Shown here: positions 43,960 to 47,928 of the stretch, piece after piece | How positions within the stretch are numbered: position 1 is the first letter of the stretch | Layout of the letters: each line of letters opens with the position of its first letter | NCBI GenBank assembly: GCA_015486055.1 | Contig: WFSJ01000010.1 | Coordinates: 1 to 47,928 of the forward strand | DNA length: 47,928 nt | Origin: Acidobacteriota bacterium | GTDB lineage: Bacteria > Acidobacteriota > Aminicenantia > S016-38 | Reading direction: 5' to 3' | The notes under the pieces: generated by a model | The model's database searches: none | Seen by the model: the letters and a program-made list of their open reading frames with translations, nothing else | What the model was told of the DNA's origin: nothing | Translations under genes and position numbers: made by a program

Positions 43960-46665
43960 ATGGACTACGATGCTCTTGTAATAGGAGGTGGGATAGCAGG
44001 GATGGAAGCCTCTTTAAATCTGGGCGACATGGGCTTCAAGGTCCTTCTTGTTGAAAAGGAACCATCTATAGGGGGTAAGATGATCCTCCTGAGCAAGGTT
44101 TTTCCCACCCTTGACTGTGCAAGTTGCATTTCAACCCCAAAGATGGCAGCCGTAGCTCACCATCCAAATATAACCCTTATGACTTCCAGTGAAGTGGAAA
44201 AAATAAAGAGAAATGGGGAAGGTTTCAAAGCAAAAATTCGTAGAAAACCCGTCTTTGTTGATCCTGCAAAATGCACAGGTTGCCAGGAATGTGAATTTGC
44301 ATGCACTGTGGCTGTTCCGGACGAATTTAATTTTGGTCTTGTTGCAAGAAGGGCGGCATACACCCCATTCCCACAGGCTGTTCCGAAGAAAGCTGTAATA
44401 GAAAGGGCAGGAACTTCTCCCTGCAGCTTTACATGCCCAACAGGAATAAAGGCACACGGTTATGTTTCTCTTGCAAGGGCTGGTAAATATGAGGAAGCTT
44501 TTAATCTTATAATGGAAGATGCCCCCCTTGTGGGAACCCTTGGAAGGGCATGTTATGCTCCGTGTGAAAGGGAGTGCACAAGAGGTTTATTAGAAGGTCC
44601 TGTTCCTATAAGAAGGATAAAAAGATTCATTGCTGATTATTATTACAGTCACCATCCTGAACCAGAATACAGGCCACCTGCTGAGCTCTTTGAAAAAAGT
44701 GTAGCAATTATTGGCTCCGGCCCTTCAGGACTTACAGCGGCCTATTTCCTTGCAAAGAAGGGATATAGAGTGAAAATATTTGAGAAAGAACCTAAGGCTG
44801 GTGGGATGCTCAGGACTGCTATTCCTTCCTTCAGATTGCCAAAAGACATTGTTGAGAGGGACATAAAGAATATAACTGCCCTTGGAGTTGAGATAGAGAC
44901 CGGGAAGGAGGCAAAAAACTTGAAGGGCATCAAGGAAAAAGGTTTTGATGCAATATTCATAGCAGCAGGCGCAGGGATACCAAGGAAGATGAGAATTGAG
45001 GGTGAAGGACTCGATGGGGTTGTAAACAGTATGGACTTTCTCAGGGCGGTGAACTTCGGCGATAAAATTGATCTCAGCGGTAAAAAAGTCATGGTGGTGG
45101 GCGGAGGAAATGTAGCAATTGACTCTGCAAGAGTTGCAAGGAGACTTGGCGCCGCGAAGGTAATAATTCAGTACAGAAGGAGCAGGGCAGAAATGCCTGC
45201 CTTTGACTGGGAAGTTAAAGAAGCCGAGGATGAGGATGTTGAATTCCAATATCTCAGGGCTCCTATTAAGTTTATAGGCGAAGATGGAAAGCTTAAAGAG
45301 GTTGAAAGTATAAAAATGAAACTTGGGCAATCCGACGAGAGCGGAAGGAGGAGGCCAATACCCGTGAAAGGTTCTGAACACAGAATAAAGGCTGATTTTG
45401 TGGTTTTAGCTATCGGGCTTGTCCCATCAACTTTTCCCTTCAAAGAAGAACTTGAACTCAACAAAAACGGAACTGTGAAGGTTAACGAGAAAACCCTCCA
45501 GAGCTCCCTCCCTTATGTATTCGCAGGGGGAGATGTCGTAACAGGTCCTTCTATGATAGTCACCGCCATGGGGCAGGGGAAAAGAGCTGCATTCTATATA
45601 GACCTTTACCTTAAGGGAGAGCAGCTCAGTAAGCATGAATTCGAACCAACCCTCCCTGTGGTATCCAAGGAAGAGGTCCTTGCAAGACAGATAACCCACA
45701 CAAAGAAAGCTTCTATTATACACAAGGAATTACTCCCTCAGGAAAGAATCAAGAACTTCATGGAAGTTGAACTGCCAATGAGCGAGGAAGAAGTAAGATA
45801 CAGTGCTTCCCGTTGTCTTGACTGCGGAATTTGTTCTGAATGTCACGAATGCATAAAGGCATGCCCTGCAGATGCTATAGATTTTTCCCTGAGAGAGGAA
45901 GAAAAGGAGGTTGAAGTTGGCTCTGTCATTGTATCCACAGGGTTTAAGTTGTTCCCTGCTGAACAAAAGCCCAAATACGGCTTTGGAAAATATAAAAATG
46001 TTATAAATTCAATGCAGATGGACAGAATTCTTGCCCCAACAAGGCCATACAATACAGTCCTAAGGCCTTCTGATGGGAAGATTCCCGATAATATAGCTTA
46101 TGTGCTCTGCACAGGTTCCAGGGACAGGACGGTTGGAAACCCAATATGTTCCCAGATTTGCTGCATGTATTCTATAAAGCAGGCACAGCTTCTAATGGGT
46201 GCCCTTCCCCTTGCGGATATAACAATTTACTATATGGACATAAGGGCTTTTGGAAAAGGATTTGAGGAGTTTTACCAGCAGGCAAAGGCAATGGGGACAA
46301 ATTTCATCAAAGGAAGAGTAGCAAAAATAGAGGAAAAGGAAAACGAAAATCTTATACTTTATTATGAGGATATAGAAAACGGTGGCGTGAAAAAGACCGC
46401 AGAGCACGATATCGTTGTTCTTTCTGTAGGAATCCTTCCCACTCCAGAGATCGCGAAGATATTTGAAGAAGAGCTTCTAATTGATGAATTCTTTTATATA
46501 AAACAGGTGGAAGAGGATGTAGAGCCGGGTAAGACAAGCATAGAGGGAGTGTTCGTTGCAGGAACTGCCTCCTCCCCTATGGATATTCCTGATTCAGTTC
46601 TTTATGGAGGTGCAGCAGCAACCCAGGCAGCAGCCTATATAGAGAAAAAAAGGAGAGGGAAATGA
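43960..46665 (+). CDS. HdrA fused to a GltD/NfnB-like FAD oxidoreductase
   Basis: A 901-aa flavoprotein. Residues 1-150 are the HdrA head: FAD motif GGGIAGMEASL, LDCASC, and a 4Fe-4S site C105-X2-C108-X2-C111-X3-C115. Residues 155-550 are a glutamate-synthase small-subunit/NfnB-like unit with Cys C155, C159, C198, C202, C206, FAD site GSGPSGLTAAYFLA, NAD(P) site VVGGGNVAIDSARVA and the tail FAGGDVVTGPSMIVTAMGQGK read in sections. A second ferredoxin-like set (C619, C622, C625, C628, C631, C635) precedes the HdrA tail, with CTGSRD, CSQICCMYSIKQA and FVAGTA. The fusion implies NAD(P)H-linked electron bifurcation or confurcation. HdrB, HdrC and a hydrogenase are not in view. Confidence 0.87.
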   Translation: MDYDALVIGGGIAGMEASLNLGDMGFKVLLVEKEPSIGGKMILLSKVFPTLDCASCISTPKMAAVAHHPNITLMTSSEVEKIKRNGEGFKAKIRRKPVFVDPAKCTGCQECEFACTVAVPDEFNFGLVARRAAYTPFPQAVPKKAVIERAGTSPCSFTCPTGIKAHGYVSLARAGKYEEAFNLIMEDAPLVGTLGRACYAPCERECTRGLLEGPVPIRRIKRFIADYYYSHHPEPEYRPPAELFEKSVAIIGSGPSGLTAAYFLAKKGYRVKIFEKEPKAGGMLRTAIPSFRLPKDIVERDIKNITALGVEIETGKEAKNLKGIKEKGFDAIFIAAGAGIPRKMRIEGEGLDGVVNSMDFLRAVNFGDKIDLSGKKVMVVGGGNVAIDSARVARRLGAAKVIIQYRRSRAEMPAFDWEVKEAEDEDVEFQYLRAPIKFIGEDGKLKEVESIKMKLGQSDESGRRRPIPVKGSEHRIKADFVVLAIGLVPSTFPFKEELELNKNGTVKVNEKTLQSSLPYVFAGGDVVTGPSMIVTAMGQGKRAAFYIDLYLKGEQLSKHEFEPTLPVVSKEEVLARQITHTKKASIIHKELLPQERIKNFMEVELPMSEEEVRYSASRCLDCGICSECHECIKACPADAIDFSLREEEKEVEVGSVIVSTGFKLFPAEQKPKYGFGKYKNVINSMQMDRILAPTRPYNTVLRPSDGKIPDNIAYVLCTGSRDRTVGNPICSQICCMYSIKQAQLLMGALPLADITIYYMDIRAFGKGFEEFYQQAKAMGTNFIKGRVAKIEEKENENLILYYEDIENGGVKKTAEHDIVVLSVGILPTPEIAKIFEEELLIDEFFYIKQVEEDVEPGKTSIEGVFVAGTASSPMDIPDSVLYGGAAATQAAAYIEKKRRGK

Positions 46666-47928
46666 GCAAGCGGAGAATCGGAGTTTATATATGCCATTGT
46701 GGGGGAAACATCTCTGACTATGTTGATGTGGAAAAGGTAAGGAAGGATATAGAAAACGAGGATGGGGTAGTGGTTGCAAAGACAACCATGTTTGCCTGCT
46801 CAGACGCCGCTCAGCAGGAGATAATAGACGACATAAAGGATAAAAATCTTGACGGACTTGTAGTTGCTTCCTGTTCCCCCAAACTTCATCTTTTTACTTT
46901 CAGGGGGGTTGCTAAAAGAGCAGGGTTAAATCCTTATCAATATGTGCAGGTAAACATCAGGGAGCAGGACTCATGGGCACATACAGATGACCCTGAAGGT
47001 GCAACAGAAAAAGCCATAAAGCTTGTAAGGGCAGGCATATCCAAGGCAAGGTTTACAAAACCTTTGGAGCCCATAAGGATAGATACTGTAAATAGTGCAC
47101 TTGTTATCGGAGCAGGAATAGCCGGGCTAAGAGCGGCAATTTCCCTATCAGATTTAGGGATTTCTGTGTTTGTAATAGAGAGAGAAGCAGAGCCCGGGGG
47201 ATGGACGAGAAAATTCAAGGAGATGTATCCACATGGAAAAAGCGGAATGGAAATCATGGAACACCTTATGGATGAAATAAGAAAAAGGGAAAACATAACT
47301 TTATTTACAGAAGCTGAAGCAGTAGAAAAATCGGGAAGCGTTGGGGACTTTAATGTGAAAATAAAGGCAAAGGGGGAGGAGATAAGCCTCAATGTAGGAG
47401 CAATAATAGTTGCTACTGGATTTGAAACCTATAAACCAAGGGAAGGAGAGTATGGATATGGAATGGATGGAGTTGTTACACTTCCCGAATTCAAGGAAAT
47501 GATTGAGGCCGCAAATGGTAAGCTGACATATAAAGGCAAAGAAATGAAAACCTTAGCATATATTTACTGCGTGGGTTCCCGTCAGGGGCCCGAGGTTGAA
47601 AATCCCAACACATATTGTTCCCGCTACTGCTGTAATGCTACAATGCATTCAGCAATCCTTACCTCCAAAACAAACCCAACCATCCACCAGTTTCACTTCT
47701 ACAGGGACATAAGGACCTATGGAAAATACGAAACTATGTATGAAGAGGCGTCTAAAAAAGGTTCTGTATTCATAAAGTTCAATGAGAACGAGCCCCCACA
47801 GATTTCAAAATCAAATGGCAGCTTAATTGTGAAGGTAAAAGACCTGTTGACAGAAGGGGAAGAAATAGAACTGAAAACAGACCTTGTTATTCTTGTCACG
47901 GGAATGGTTCCAAGGGAAAATTCAAGCC
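46662..47928 (+). CDS. Second HdrA-like protein, cut by the window end
   Basis: A partial CDS of at least 422 codons, starting at an ATG that overlaps the HdrA fusion stop (ATGA). It has the HdrA N-terminal domain (CHCGGN, C11 and C13; FACSD, C46; ASCSPKLH, C71), the FAD motif VIGAGIAGLRAAIS, VIEREAEPGG, CVGSRQGP and NTYCSRYCCNATMHSA. At about 100-107 it reads REQDSWAH, where from memory the family usually has a Cys (REHCSW). No ferredoxin domain appears before the FAD site. Its continuation is outside the window. Confidence 0.88.
   Translation, partial: MSKRRIGVYICHCGGNISDYVDVEKVRKDIENEDGVVVAKTTMFACSDAAQQEIIDDIKDKNLDGLVVASCSPKLHLFTFRGVAKRAGLNPYQYVQVNIREQDSWAHTDDPEGATEKAIKLVRAGISKARFTKPLEPIRIDTVNSALVIGAGIAGLRAAISLSDLGISVFVIEREAEPGGWTRKFKEMYPHGKSGMEIMEHLMDEIRKRENITLFTEAEAVEKSGSVGDFNVKIKAKGEEISLNVGAIIVATGFETYKPREGEYGYGMDGVVTLPEFKEMIEAANGKLTYKGKEMKTLAYIYCVGSRQGPEVENPNTYCSRYCCNATMHSAILTSKTNPTIHQFHFYRDIRTYGKYETMYEEASKKGSVFIKFNENEPPQISKSNGSLIVKVKDLLTEGEEIELKTDLVILVTGMVPRENSS

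Noticed and set aside
44725-45381. 218-aa minus-strand frame inside the HdrA fusion gene
   Set aside because: Antisense shadow of a strongly supported gene; no promoter or family match.
1-47928. CRISPR arrays, insertion sequences, rRNA genes, prophage modules
   Set aside because: No regularly spaced repeats, transposase signatures, long terminal inverted repeats or rRNA-like sequence were seen.

Overview
The window is AT-rich, very gene-dense bacterial DNA with AGA/AGG and ATA codons common and almost no intergenic space. A diderm (Gram-negative-type) cell is indicated by an LptE-type lipoprotein, a TonB-dependent receptor and a secreted protein with a probable outer-membrane barrel. The zinc-binding forms of S4, S14, L24, L36 and adenylate kinase, a pyrophosphate-type phosphofructokinase and HdrA-type electron-transfer proteins suggest an anaerobe, possibly thermophilic. 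An uncultured lineage near Acidobacteriota/Aminicenantes is my best guess, but this is only an inference from gene content.

Layout. 1-242: no confident gene, perhaps the decayed edge of one. 243-2397 (minus): a class III aminotransferase and a flippase-like membrane protein. 2471-13143 (plus): P5C dehydrogenase, a secreted zinc-peptidase/propeller/barrel protein whose real start appears to be an ATA codon, a Memo-family protein, a small Sm-like candidate, a HAD phosphatase, two tandem paralogous envelope proteins (one lipoprotein, one membrane-anchored), LeuS, LptE and HolA. 13140-16615 (minus): a two-gene operon with a DUF6569/ARPP-1-like protein followed by one polypeptide that joins a complete Ser/Thr protein kinase to a complete UvrD/PcrA-type SF1 helicase. 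16707-35624 (plus): one unbroken run of 35 genes joining the str, S10, spc and alpha operons (rpsL to rplQ, with fusA, tuf, secY, adk, map, infA and rpoA). 35655-37166 (minus): a B12-binding-type radical SAM protein. 37295-39475 (plus): a TonB-dependent receptor with an unusual N-terminal FlgT_C-like domain. 39479-41980 (minus): PPi-type phosphofructokinase, peptidase T and tRNA-Arg(CCG). 42042-42683 (plus): endonuclease III. 42828 to the window end (plus): an operon of DsrE-like, TusA-like and MvhD-like proteins, an HdrA-GltD fusion and a second HdrA cut by the window edge.

Three accessory regions stand out. The kinase-helicase fusion with its DUF6569 partner looks like an undescribed regulated DNA-processing or defence pair. 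The DsrE/TusA/MvhD/HdrA cluster looks like a sulfur-carrier-linked electron-transfer complex. In it, the MvhD-like and second HdrA proteins lack cysteines that I recall as conserved in their families. The tandem lipoprotein/anchored-protein pair appears novel and lineage-specific. Several genes also have a -10 element placed about 6 bases before the start codon, suggesting leaderless transcripts. I saw no rRNA, CRISPR array, insertion sequence or convincing intrinsic terminator.
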